The position numbers were made by a program, and so were the translations under genes. A stretch of 64,000 nt of DNA from Escarpia spicata (Eukaryota > Annelida > Polychaeta > Sabellida > Siboglinidae), in contig OZ023206.1 of NCBI GenBank assembly GCA_963995525.1, positions 43,693,178-43,757,177 of the forward strand. Reading direction: 5' to 3'. Position 1 is the stretch's first letter; every line of letters starts with the position of its first letter. This document shows positions 9,450-22,160 of the stretch, piece by piece. Below the pieces are notes generated by a model, which made no database searches, was not told the origin of the DNA, and was given only the letters and a program-made list of their open reading frames with translations.

Positions 9450-11404
9450 ACATTAAGGATCCGTCCGCCGAAAAAAGTTCACTTAAAATACCGTTATGCT
9501 GTGATATGCATAAATTTTGCTCGAACACTTTGACATGGGACATGTTTGTCTCGTGAGTACTGAATGTACTGCTGCTTTAGACAAGATAAAACATGAAATG
9601 GGGATGAGTTTTCACACCTATAACTTACGTAATATGTTCTTGTAACTTACGTGACGGAGATAAAACGGTAACATGCATTCCCATTTGTGGTTAATCTAGT
9701 TATATGTGTAGCTTGATATCAGTCTAGCCTTCGTGAAGATTTGTAACATGCAAAACATATATTTGGGGTAAGACCACATTAAGGATCCGTCCGCCGAAAA
9801 AAGTCCACTTAAAATACCGTTATGCTGTGATATGCATACATTTTGTTCGAACACTTTGACATGGGACATGTTTGTCTCGTGAGTACTGAATGTACTGCTG
9901 CTTTAGACAAGATAAAACATCAAATGGGGATGAGTTTTCACACCTATAACTTACGTAATATGTTCTTGTAACTTACGTGACGGAGATAAAACGGTAACAT
10001 GCATTCCCATTTGTGGTTAATCTAGTTATGTGTGTAGCTTGATATCAGTCTAGCCTTCGTGAAGATTTGTAACATGCAAAACATCTATTTGGGGTAAGAC
10101 CACATTAAGGATCCGTCCGCCGAAAAAAGTGCACTTAAAATACCGTTATGCTGTGATATGCATAAATTTGGTTCGAACACTTTGACATGGGACATGTTTG
10201 TCTCGTGAGTACTGAATGTACTGCTGCTTTAGACAAGATAAAACATCAAACGGGGATGAGTTTTCACACCTATAACTTACGTAATATGTTCTTGTAACTT
10301 ACGTGACGGAGATAAAACGGTAACATGCATTCCCATTTGTGGTTAATCTAGTTATGTGTGTAGCTTCATATCAGTCTAGCCTTCGTGAAGATTTGTAACA
10401 TGCAAAACATCTATTTGGGTTAAGACCACATTAAGGATCCGTCCGCCAAAAAAGTGCACTTAAAATACCGTTATGCTGTGATATGCATAAATTTTGTTAC
10501 AACACTTTGACATGGGACATGTTTGTCTCGTGAGTACTGAATGTACTGCTGCTTTAGACAAGATAAAACATCAAATGGGGATGAGTTTTCACACCTATAA
10601 CTTACGTAATATGTTCTTGTAACTTACGTGACGGAGATAAAACGGTAACATGCATTCCCATATGTGGTTAATATAGTTATGTGTGTAGCTTGATATCAGT
10701 CTAGCCTTCGTGAAGATTTGTAACATGCAAAACATATATTTGGGGTAAGAACACATTAAGGATCCGTCCGCCGAAAAAAGTGCACTTAAAATACAGTTAT
10801 GCTGTGATATGCATATATTTTGTTCGAACACTTTGACATGGGACATGTTTGTCTCGTGAGTACTGAATGTACTGCTGCTTTAGGCAAGATAAAACATCAA
10901 ATGGGGATGAGTTTTAACACCTATAACTTACGTAATATGTTCTTGTAACTTACGTGACGGAGATAAAACGGTAACATGCATTCCCATTTGTGGTTAATCT
11001 AGTTATGTGTGTAGCTTGATATCAGTCTAGCCTTCGTGAAGATTTGTAACATGCAAAACATATATTTGGGGTAAGACCACATTAAGGATCCGTCCGCCTA
11101 AAAAAGTGCACTTAAAATACCGTTATGCTGTGATATGCATATCTTTTGTTCGAACACTTTCACATGGGACATGTTTGTCTCGTGAGTACTGAATGTACTG
11201 CTGCTTTAGACAAGATAAAACATCAAATGGGGATGATTTTTCACACCTATAACTTATGTAATATGTTCTTGTAACTTACGTGACGGAGATAAAACGGTAA
11301 CATGCATTCCCATTTGTGGTTAATCTAGTTATGTGTGTAGCTTGATATCAGTCTAGCCTTCGTGAAGATTTGTAACATGCAAAACATCTATTTGGGGTAA
11401 GACC
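9450..11404 (+). repeat. Six monomers A', B, C, D, E, F (copy 1 of a dispersed block)
   Basis: Starts: 9450, 9776, 10102, 10428, 10753 and 11079. D at 10428 has 'catatgtgg' and 'aatatag'. E at 10753 has the private 'atacagtta'. The same order and the same private changes recur at 19552-21508. With the next two monomers (G' and I), the duplicated block is 9450-12056, repeated at 19552-22160. Confidence 0.85.
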
Positions 11405-13034
11405 ACATTAAGGATCCGTCCGCCGAAAAAAGTCCACTTAAAATACCGTTATGCTGTGATATGCATAAATTTTGTTCGAACACTTTGACATGGGACATGT
11501 ATGTCTCGTGAGTACTGAATGTACTGCTGCTTTAGACAAGATAAAACATCAAATGGGGATGAGTTTTCACACCTATAACTTACGTAATATGTTCTTGTAA
11601 CTTACGTGACGGAGATAAAACGGTAACATGCATTCCCATTTGTGGTTAATCTAGTTATGTGTGTAGCTTGATATCAGTCTAGCCTTCATGAAGATTTGTA
11701 ACATGCAAAACATATATTTGGGGTAAGACCACATTAAGGATCCGTCCGCCGAAAAAAGTCCACTTAAAATACCGTTATGCTGTGATATGCATAAATTTTG
11801 TTAGAACACTTTGACATGGGACATGTTTGTCTCGTGAGTACTGAATGTACTGCTGCTTTAGACAAGATAAAACATCAAATGGGGATAAGTTTTCACACCT
11901 ATAACTTACGTAATATGTTCTTGTAACTTACGTGACGGAGATAAAACGGTAACATGCATTCCCATTTGTGGTTAATCTAGTTTTGTGTGTAGCTTGATAT
12001 CAGTCTAGCCTTCGTGAAGATTTGTAACATGCAAAACATCTATTTGGGGTAAGACCACATTAAGGATCCGTCCGCCGAAAAAAGTGCACTTAAAATACCG
12101 TTATGCTGTGATATGCATATATTTTGTTCGAACACTTTGACATGGGACATGTTTGTCTCGTGAGTACTGAATGTACTGCTGCTTTAGGCAAGATAAAACA
12201 TCAAATGGGGATGAGTTTTAACACCTATAACTTACGTAATATGTTCTTGTAACTTACGTGACGGAGATAAAACGGTAACATGCATTCCCATTTGTGGTTA
12301 ATCTAGTTATGTGTGTAGCTTGATATCAGTCTAGCCTTCGTGAAGATTTGTAACATGCAAAACATATATTTGGGGTAAGACCACATTAAGGATCCGTCCG
12401 CCTAAAAAAGTGCACTTAAAATACCGTTATGCTGTGATATGCATATCTTTTGTTCGAACACTTTCACATGGGACATGTTTGTCTCGTGAGTACTGAATGT
12501 ACTGCTGCTTTAGACAAGATAAAACATCAAATGGGGATGATTTTTCACACCTATAACTTATGTAATATGTTCTTGTAACTTACGTGACAGAGATAAAACG
12601 GTAACATGCATTCCCATTTGTGGTTAATCTAGTTATGTGTGCAGCTTGATATCAGTCTAGCCTTCGTGAAGATTTGTAACATACAAAATATATATTTGGG
12701 GTAAGAACACATTAAGGATCCGTCCGCCGAAAAAAGTGCACTTAAAATACCGTTATGCTGTGATATGCATATATTTTGTTCGAACACTTTGACATGGGAC
12801 ATGTTTGTCTCGTGAGTACTGAATGTACTGCTGCTTTAGGCAAGATAAAACATCAAATGGGGATGAGTTTTAACAACTATAACTTACGTAATATGTTCTT
12901 GTAACTTACGTGACGGAGATAAAACGGTAACATGCATTCCCATTTGTGGTTAATCTAGTTATGTGTGTAGCTTGATATCAGTCTAGCCTTCGTGAAGATT
13001 TGTAACATGCAAAACATATATTTGGGGTAAGACC
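11405..13034 (+). repeat. Five-monomer unit, 1630 bp, copy 1 (G', I, E, F/D, E)
   Basis: Starts: 11405, 11731, 12057, 12383 and 12709. G' has 'gtatgtctcg' and ends with 'cttcatgaag'. The F/D hybrid at 12383 has 'gacagag' and a D-type 3' end ('gtgcagc', 'atacaaaat'). E at 12709 has 'aacaactat'. All of these private marks return 1630 bp later. Confidence 0.85.
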
Positions 13035-14664
13035 ACATTAAGGATCCGTCCGCCTAAAAAAGTGCACTTAAAATACCGTTATGCTGTGATATGCATAAAT
13101 TTTGTTCGAACACTTTGACATGGGACATGTATGTCTCGTGAGTACTGAATGTACTGCTGCTTTAGACAAGATAAAACATCAAATGGGGATGAGTTTTCAC
13201 ACCTATAACTTACGTAATATGTTCTTGTAACTTACGTGACGGAGATAAAACGGTAACATGCATTCCCATTTGTGGTTAATCTAGTTATGTGTGTAGCTTG
13301 ATATCAGTCTAGCCTTCATGAAGATTTGTAACATGCAAAACATATATTTGGGGTAAGACCACATTAAGGATCCGTCCGCCGAAAAAAGTCCACTTAAAAT
13401 ACCGTTATGCTGTGATATGCATAAATTTTGTTAGAACACTTTGACATGGGACATGTTTGTCTCGTGAGTACTGAATGTACTGCTGCTTTAGACAAGATAA
13501 AACATCAAATGGGGATAAGTTTTCACACCTATAACTTACGTAATATGTTCTTGTAACTTACGTGACGGAGATAAAACGGTAACATGCATTCCCATTTGTG
13601 GTTAATCTAGTTTTGTGTGTAGCTTGATATCAGTCTAGCCTTCGTGAAGATTTGTAACATGCAAAACATCTATTTGGGGTAAGACCACATTAAGGATCCG
13701 TCCGCCGAAAAAAGTGCACTTAAAATACCGTTATGCTGTGATATGCATATATTTTGTTCGAACACTTTGACATGGGACATGTTTGTCTCGTGAGTACTGA
13801 ATGTACTGCTGCTTTAGGCAAGATAAAACATCAAATGGGGATGAGTTTTAACACCTATAACTTACGTAATATGTTCTTGTAACTTACGTGACGGAGATAA
13901 AACGGTAACATGCATTCCCATTTGTGGTTAATCTAGTTATGTGTGTAGCTTGATATCAGTCTAGCCTTCGTGAAGATTTGTAACATGCAAAACATATATT
14001 TGGGGTAAGACCACATTAAGGATCCGTCCGCCTAAAAAAGTGCACTTAAAATACCGTTATGCTGTGATATGCATATCTTTTGTTCGAACACTTTCACATG
14101 GGACATGTTTGTCTCGTGAGTACTGAATGTACTGCTGCTTTAGACAAGATAAAACATCAAATGGGGATGATTTTTCACACCTATAACTTATGTAATATGT
14201 TCTTGTAACTTACGTGACAGAGATAAAACGGTAACATGCATTCCCATTTGTGGTTAATCTAGTTATGTGTGCAGCTTGATATCAGTCTAGCCTTCGTGAA
14301 GATTTGTAACATACAAAATATATATTTGGGGTAAGAACACATTAAGGATCCGTCCGCCGAAAAAAGTGCACTTAAAATACCGTTATGCTGTGATATGCAT
14401 ATATTTTGTTCGAACACTTTGACATGGGACATGTTTGTCTCGTGAGTACTGAATGTACTGCTGCTTTAGGCAAGATAAAACATCAAATGGGGATGAGTTT
14501 TAACAACTATAACTTACGTAATATGTTCTTGTAACTTACGTGACGGAGATAAAACGGTAACATGCATTCCCATTTGTGGTTAATCTAGTTATGTGTGTAG
14601 CTTGATATCAGTCTAGCCTTCGTGAAGATTTGTAACATGCAAAACATATATTTGGGGTAAGACC
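13035..14664 (+). repeat. Five-monomer unit, 1630 bp, copy 2 (F/G' hybrid, I, E, F/D, E)
   Basis: Starts: 13035, 13361, 13687, 14013 and 14339. The first monomer opens as type F ('gcctaaaaaagtgcac') and then becomes G' ('aaattttgttcg', 'gtatgtctcg', 'cttcatgaag'), which is what an unequal crossover between an F and a G' monomer would leave. The other four match 11731-13034 mark for mark ('gacagag', 'aacaactat'). Confidence 0.85.
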
Positions 14665-17597
14665 ACATTAAGGATCCGTCCGCCTAAAAAAGTGCACTTA
14701 AAATACCGTTATGCTGTGATATGCATATCTTTTGTTCGAACACTTTCACATGGGACATGTTTGTCTCGTGAGTACTGAATGTACTGCTGCTTTAGACAAG
14801 ATAAAACATCAAATGGGGATGATTTTTCACACCTATAACTTATGTAATATGTTCTTGTAACTTACGTGACGGAGATAAAACGGTAACATGCATTCCCATT
14901 TGTGGTTAATCTAGTTATGTGTGTAGCTTGATATCAGTCTAGCCTTCGTGAAGATTTGTAACATGCAAAACATCTATTTGGGGTAAGACCACATTAAGGA
15001 TCCGTCCGCCGAAAAAAGTCCACTTAAAATACCGTTATGCTGTGATATGCATAAATTTTGTTCGAACACTTTGACATGGGACATGTTTGTCTCGTGATTA
15101 CTGAATGTACTGCTGCTTTAGGCAAGATAAAACATCAAATGGGGATGAGTTTTCACACCTATAACTTACGTAATATGTTCTTGTAACTTACGTGACGGAG
15201 ATAAAACGGTAACATGCATTCCCATTTGTGGTTAATCTAGTTATGTGTGTAGCTTGATATCAGTCTAGCCTTCGTGAAGATTTGTAACATGCAAAACATC
15301 TATTTGGGGTAAGACCACATTAAGGATCCGTCCGCCGAAAAAAGTCCACTTAAAATACCGTTTTGCTGTGATATGCATAAATTTGGTTCCAACACTTTGA
15401 CATGGGACATGTTTGTCTCGTGAGTACTGAATGTACTGCTGCTTTAGACAAGATAAAACATCAAACGGGGATGAGTTTTCACACCTATAACTTACGTAAT
15501 ATGTTCTTGTAACTTACGTGACGGAGATAAAACGGTAACATGCATTCCCATTTGTGGTTAATCTAGTTATGTGTGTAGCTTCATATCAGTCTAGCCTTCG
15601 TGAAGATTTGTAACATGCAAAACATCTATTTGGGTTAAGACCACATTAAGGATCCGTCCGCCAAAAAAGTGCACTTAAAATACCGTTATCCTGTGATATG
15701 CATAAATTTTGTTAGAACACTTTGACATGGGACATATTTGTCTCGTGAGTACTGAATGTACTGCTGCTTTAGACAAGATAAAACATCAAATGGGGATGAG
15801 TTTTCACACCTATAACTTACGTAATGTGTTCTTGTAACTTACGTGACGGAGATAAAACGGTAACATGCTTTCCCATTTGTGGTTAATCTAGTTATGCGTG
15901 TAGCTTGATATCAGTCTACCCTTCGTGACGATTTGTAACATGCAAAACATATATTTGGGGTAAGAACACATTAAGGATCCGTCCGCCGAAAAAAGTGCAC
16001 TTAAAATACCGTTATGCTGTGATATGCATATATTTTGTTCGAACACTTTGACATGGGACATGTTTGTCTCGTGAGTACTGAATGTACTGCTGCTTTAGGC
16101 AAGATAAAACATCAAATGGGGATGAGTTTTAACACCTATAACTTACGTAATATGTTCTTGTAACTTACGTGACGGAGATAAAACGGTAACATGCATTCCC
16201 ATTTGTGGTTAATCTAGTTATGTGTTTAGCTTGATATCAGTCTAGCCTTCGTGAAGATTTGTAACATGCAAAACATATATTTGGGGTAAGACCACATTAA
16301 GGATCCGTCCGCCGAAAAAAGTCCACTTAAAATACCGTTATGCTGTGATATGCTTAAATTTTGTTAGAACACTTTGATATGGGACATGTTTGTCTCGTGA
16401 GTACTGAATGTACTGCTGCTTTAGACAAGATAAAACATCAAATGGGGATAAGTTTTCACACCTATAACTTACGTAATATGTTCTTGTAACTTACGTGACG
16501 GAGATAAAACGGTAACATGCATTCCCATTTGTGGTTAATCTAGTTTTGTGTGTAGCTTGATATCAGTCTAGCCTTCGTGAAGATTTGTAACATGCAAAAC
16601 ATCTATTTGGGGTAAGACCACATTAAGGATCCGTCCGCCGAAAAAAGTTCACTTAAAATACCGTTATGCTGTGATATGCATAAATTTTGTTCGAACACTT
16701 TGACATGGGACATGTTTGTCTCGTGAGTACTGAATGTACTGCTGCTTTAGACAAGATAAAACATGAAATGGGGATGAGTTTTCACACCTATAACTTACGT
16801 AATATGTTCTTGTAACTTACGTGACGGAGATAAAACGGTAACATGCATTCCCATTTGTGGTTAATCTAGTTATATGTGTAGCTTGATATCAGTCTAGCCT
16901 TCGTGAAGATTTGTAACATGCAAAACATATATTTGGGGTAAGACCACATTAAGGATCCGTCCGCCGAAAAAAGTCCACTTAAAATACCGTTATGCTGTGA
17001 TATGCATACATTTTGTTCGAACACTTTGACATGGGACATGTTTGTCTCGTGAGTACTGAATGTACTGCTGCTTTAGACAAGATAAAACATCAAATGGGGA
17101 TGAGTTTTCACACCTATAACTTACGTAATATGTTCTTGTAACTTACGTGACGGAGATAAAACGGTAACATGCATTCCCATTTGTGGTTAATCTAGTTATG
17201 TGTGTAGCTTGATATCAGTCTAGCCTTCGTGAAGATTTGTAACATGCAAAACATCTATTTGGGGTAAGACCACATTAAGGATCCGTCCGCCGAAAAAAGT
17301 GCACTTAAAATACCGTTATGCTGTGATATGCATAAATTTGGTTCGAACACTTTGACATGGGACATGTTTGTCTCGTGAGTACTGAATGTACTGCTGCTTT
17401 AGACAAGATAAAACATAAAACGGGGATGAGTTTTCACACCTATAACTTACGTAATATGTTCTTGTAACTTACGTGACGGAGATAAAACGGTAACATGCAT
17501 TCCCATTTGTGGTTAATCTAGTTATGTGTGTAGCTTCATATCAGTCTAGCCTTCGTGAAGATTTGTAACATGCAAAACATCTATTTGGGTTAAGACC
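14665..17597 (+). repeat. Nine-monomer block, copy 2 (F, H, X/C hybrid, J, E, I, A', B, C)
   Basis: Starts: 14665, 14991, 15317, 15643, 15968, 16294, 16620, 16946 and 17272. It repeats 6192-9124 including 'gttatcctg', 'gacatattt', 'gctttccc' and 'gtctaccc' in J. Differences I saw: 'gtgacgattt' in J, 'tgtgtttagc' in E, 'atgcttaaat' in I, 'gttcgaac' instead of 'gctcgaac' in A', and 'acataaaacgg' in C. Confidence 0.85.
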
Positions 17598-18900
17598 ACA
17601 TTAAGGATCCGTCCGCCAAAAAAGTGCACTTAAAATACCGTTATGCTGTGATATGCATAAATTTTGTTACAACACTTTGACATGGGACATGTTTGTCTCG
17701 TGAGTACTGAATGTACTGCTGCTTTAGACAAGATAAAACATCAAATGGGGATGAGTTTTCACACCTATAACTTACGTAATATGTTCTTGTAACTTACGTG
17801 ACGGAGATAAAACGGTAACATGCATTCCCATATGTGGTTAATATAGTTATGTGTGTAGCTTGATATCAGTCTAGCCTTCGTGAAGATTTGTAACATGCAA
17901 AACATATATTTGGGGTAAGACCACATTAAGGATCCGTCCGCCGAAAAAAGTCCACTTAAAATACCGTTATGCTGTGATATGCATAAATTTTGTTAGAACA
18001 CTTTGATATGGGACATGTTTGTCTCGTGAGTACTGAATGTACTGCTGCTTTAGACAAGATAAAACATCAAATGGGGATAAGTTTTCACACCTATAACTTA
18101 CGTAATATGTTCTTGTAACTTACGTGACGGAGATAAAACGGTAACATGCATTCCCATTTGTGGTTAATCTAGTTTTGTGTGTAGCTTGATATCAGTCTAG
18201 CCTTCGTGAAGATTTGTAACATGCAAAACATCTATTTGGGGTAAGACCACATTAAGGATCCGTCCGCCGAAAAAAGTTCACTTAAAATACCGTTATGCTG
18301 TGATATGCATAAATTTTGTTCGAACACTTTGACATGGGACATGTTTGTCTCGTGAGTACTGAATGTACTGCTGCTTTAGACAAGATAAAACATGAAATGG
18401 GGATGAGTTTTCACACCTATAACTTACGTAATATGTTCTTGTAACTTACGTGACGGAGATAAAACGGTAACATGCATTCCCATTTGTGGTTAATCTAGTT
18501 ATATGTGTAGCTTGATATCAGTCTAGCCTTCGTGAAGATTTGTAACATGCAAAACATCTATTTGGGGTAAGACCACATTAAGGATCCGTCCGCCGAAAAA
18601 AGTGCACTTAAAATACCGTTATGCTGTGATATGCATAAATTTGGTTCGAACACTTTGACATGGGACATGTTTGTCTCGTGAGTACTGAATGTACTGCTGC
18701 TTTAGACAAGATAAAACATCAAACGGGGATGAGTTTTCACACCTATAACTTACGTAATATGTTCTTGTAACTTACGTGACGGAGATAAAACGGTAACATG
18801 CATTCCCATTTGTGGTTAATCTAGTTATGTGTGTAGCTTCATATCAGTCTAGCCTTCGTGAAGATTTGTAACATGCAAAACATCTATTTGGGTTAAGACC
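17598..18900 (+). repeat. Four-monomer unit D, I, A', C
   Basis: Starts: 17598, 17923, 18249 and 18575. D has 'catatgtgg' and 'aatatag', and the A' is followed directly by C with no B. The next unit starts with the same D-I-A' at 18901, 1303 bp later, so this looks like a local duplication that lost or never had B. Confidence 0.8.
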
Positions 18901-20531
18901 ACATTAAGGATCCGTCCGCCAAAAAAGTGCACTTAAAATACCGTTATGCTGTGATATGCATAAATTTTGTTACAACACTTTGACATGGGACATGTTTGTC
19001 TCGTGAGTACTGAATGTACTGCTGCTTTAGACAAGATAAAACATCAAATGGGGATGAGTTTTCACACCTATAACTTACGTAATATGTTCTTGTAACTTAC
19101 GTGACGGAGATAAAACGGTAACATGCATTCCCATATGTGGTTAATATAGTTATGTGTGTAGCTTGATATCAGTCTAGCCTTCGTGAAGATTTGTAACATG
19201 CAAAACATATATTTGGGGTAAGACCACATTAAGGATCCGTCCGCCGAAAAAAGTCCACTTAAAATACCGTTATGCTGTGATATGCATAAATTTTGTTAGA
19301 ACACTTTGATATGGGACATGTTTGTCTCGTGAGTACTGAATGTACTGCTGCTTTAGACAAGATAAAACATCAAATGGGGATAAGTTTTCACACCTATAAC
19401 TTACGTAATATGTTCTTGTAACTTACGTGACGGAGATAAAACGGTAACATGCATTCCCATTTGTGGTTAATCTAGTTTTGTGTGTAGCTTGATATCAGTC
19501 TAGCCTTCGTGAAGATTTGTAACATGCAAAACATCTATTTGGGGTAAGACCACATTAAGGATCCGTCCGCCGAAAAAAGTTCACTTAAAATACCGTTATG
19601 CTGTGATATGCATAAATTTTGTTCGAACACTTTGACATGGGACATGTTTGTCTCGTGAGTACTGAATGTACTGCTGCTTTAGACAAGATAAAACATGAAA
19701 TGGGGATGAGTTTTCACACCTATAACTTACGTAATATGTTCTTGTAACTTACGTGACGGAGATAAAACGGTAACATGCATTCCCATTTGTGGTTAATCTA
19801 GTTATATGTGTAGCTTGATATCAGTCTAGCCTTCGTGAAGATTTGTAGCATGCAAAACATATATTTGGGGTAAGACCACATTAAGGATCCGTCCGCCGAA
19901 AAAAGTCCACTTAAAATACCGTTATGCTGTGATATGCATACATTTTGTTCGAACACTTTGACATGGGACATGTTTGTCTCGTGAGTACTGAATGTACTGC
20001 TGCTTTAGACAAGATAAAACATCAAATGGGGATGAGTTTTCACACCTATAACTTACGTAATATGTTCTTGTAACTTACGTGACGGAGATAAAACGGTAAC
20101 ATGCATTCCCATTTGTGGTTAATCTAGTTATGTGTGTAGCTTGATATCAGTCTAGCCTTCGTGAAGATTTGTAACATGCAAAACATCTATTTGGGGTAAG
20201 ACCACATTAAGGATCCGTCCGCCGAAAAAAGTGCACTTAAAATACCGTTATGCTGTGATATGCATAAATTTGGTTCGAACACTTTGACATGGGACATGTT
20301 TGTCTCGTGAGTACTGAGAATGTACTGCTGCTTTAGACAAGATAAAACATCAAACGGGGATGAGTTTTCACACCTATAACTTACGTAATATGTTCTTGTA
20401 ACTTACGTGACGGAGATAAAACGGTAACATGCATTCCCATTTGTGGTTAATCTAGTTATGTGTGTAGCTTCATATCAGTCTAGCCTTCGTGAAGATTTGT
20501 AACATGCAAAACATCTATTTGGGTTAAGACC
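18901..20531 (+). repeat. Five-monomer unit D, I, A', B, C
   Basis: Starts: 18901, 19226, 19552, 19878 and 20204. The same order as the previous unit but with B present. A' (19552) has 'ttgtagcatg' at its 3' end. C (20204) is 328 bp because of a 2-base insertion near 20317 ('ctgagaatg'), the only one of this kind in the window. Confidence 0.8.
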
Positions 20532-22160
20532 ACATTAAGGATCCGTCCGCCAAAAAAGTGCACTTAAAATACCGTTATGCTGTGATATGCATAAATTTTG
20601 TTACAACACTTTGACATGGGACATGTTTGTCTCGTGAGTACTGAATGTACTGCTGCTTTAGACAAGATAAAACATCAAATGGGGATGAGTTTTCACACCT
20701 ATAACTTACGTAATATGTTCTTGTAACTTACGTGACGGAGATAAAACGGTAACATGCATTCCCATATGTGGTTAATATAGTTATGTGTGTAGCTTGATAT
20801 CAGTCTAGCCTTCGTGAAGATTTGTAACATGCAAAACATATATTTGGGGTAAGAACACATTAAGGATCCGTCCGCCGAAAAAAGTGCACTTAAAATACAG
20901 TTATGCTGTGATATGCATATATTTTGTTCGAACACTTTGACATGGGACATGTTTGTCTCGTGAGTACTGAATGTACTGCTGCTTTAGGCAAGATAAAACA
21001 TCAAATGGGGATGAGTTTTAACACCTATAACTTACGTAATATGTTCTTGTAACTTACGTGACGGAGATAAAACGGTAACATGCATTCCCATTTGTGGTTA
21101 ATCTAGTTATGTGTGTAGCTTGATATCAGTCTAGCCTTCGTGAAGATTTGTAACATGCAAAACATATATTTGGGGTAAGACCACATTAAGGATCCGTCCG
21201 CCTAAAAAAGTGCACTTAAAATACCGTTATGCTGTGATATGCATATCTTTTGTTCGAACACTTTCACATGGGACATGTTTGTCTCGTGAGTACTGAATGT
21301 ACTGCTGCTTTAGACAAGATAAAACATCAAATGGGGATGATTTTTCACACCTATAACTTATGTAATATGTTCTTGTAACTTACGTGACGGAGATAAAACG
21401 GTAACATGCATTCCCATTTGTGGTTAATCTAGTTATGTGTGTAGCTTGATATCAGTCTAGCCTTCGTGAAGATTTGTAACATGCAAAACATCTATTTGGG
21501 GTAAGACCACATTAAGGATCCGTCCGCCGAAAAAAGTCCACTTAAAATACCGTTATGCTGTGATATGCATAAATTTTGTTCGAACACTTTGACATGGGAC
21601 ATGTATGTCTCGTGAGTACTGAATGTACTGCTGCTTTAGACAAGATAAAACATCAAATGGGGATGAGTTTTCACACCTATAACTTACGTAATATGTTCTT
21701 GTAACTTACGTGACGGAGATAAAACGGTAACATGCATTCCCATTTGTGGTTAATCTAGTTATGTGTGTAGCTTGATATCAGTCTAGCCTTCGTGAAGATT
21801 TGTAACATGCAAAACATATATTTGGGGTAAGACCACATTAAGGATCCGTCCGCCGAAAAAAGTCCACTTAAAATACCGTTATGCTGTGATATGCATAAAT
21901 TTTGTTAGAACACTTTGACATGGGACATGTTTGTCTCGTGAGTACTGAATGTACTGCTGCTTTAGACAAGATAAAACATCAAATGGGGATAAGTTTTCAC
22001 ACCTATAACTTACGTAATATGTTCTTGTAACTTACGTGACGGAGATAAAACGGTAACATGCATTCCCATTTGTGGTTAATCTAGTTTTGTGTGTAGCTTG
22101 ATATCAGTCTAGCCTTCGTGAAGATTTGTAACATGCAAAACATCTATTTGGGGTAAGACC
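20532..22160 (+). repeat. Five monomers D, E, F, G', I
   Basis: Starts: 20532, 20857, 21183, 21509 and 21835. It matches 10428-12056 at an offset of 10104 bp, including 'aatatag' in D, 'atacagtta' in E and 'gtatgtctcg' in G'. G' here ends in 'cttcgtgaag', not 'cttcatgaag', so that change arose only in the left copies. Confidence 0.85.

Noticed and set aside
10595..10846. Open frames of 60-83 codons on the minus strand (10595-10846, 20699-20950, 23087-23272 and copies, 36481-36663 and copies)
   Set aside because: They recur only because their monomer types recur. The two longest exist because private changes ('aatatag', 'atacagtta') remove stops. They cross monomer joins, start at varying phases, show no protein domain, and no frame is kept open across types. 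Chance openings in satellite DNA, not genes.
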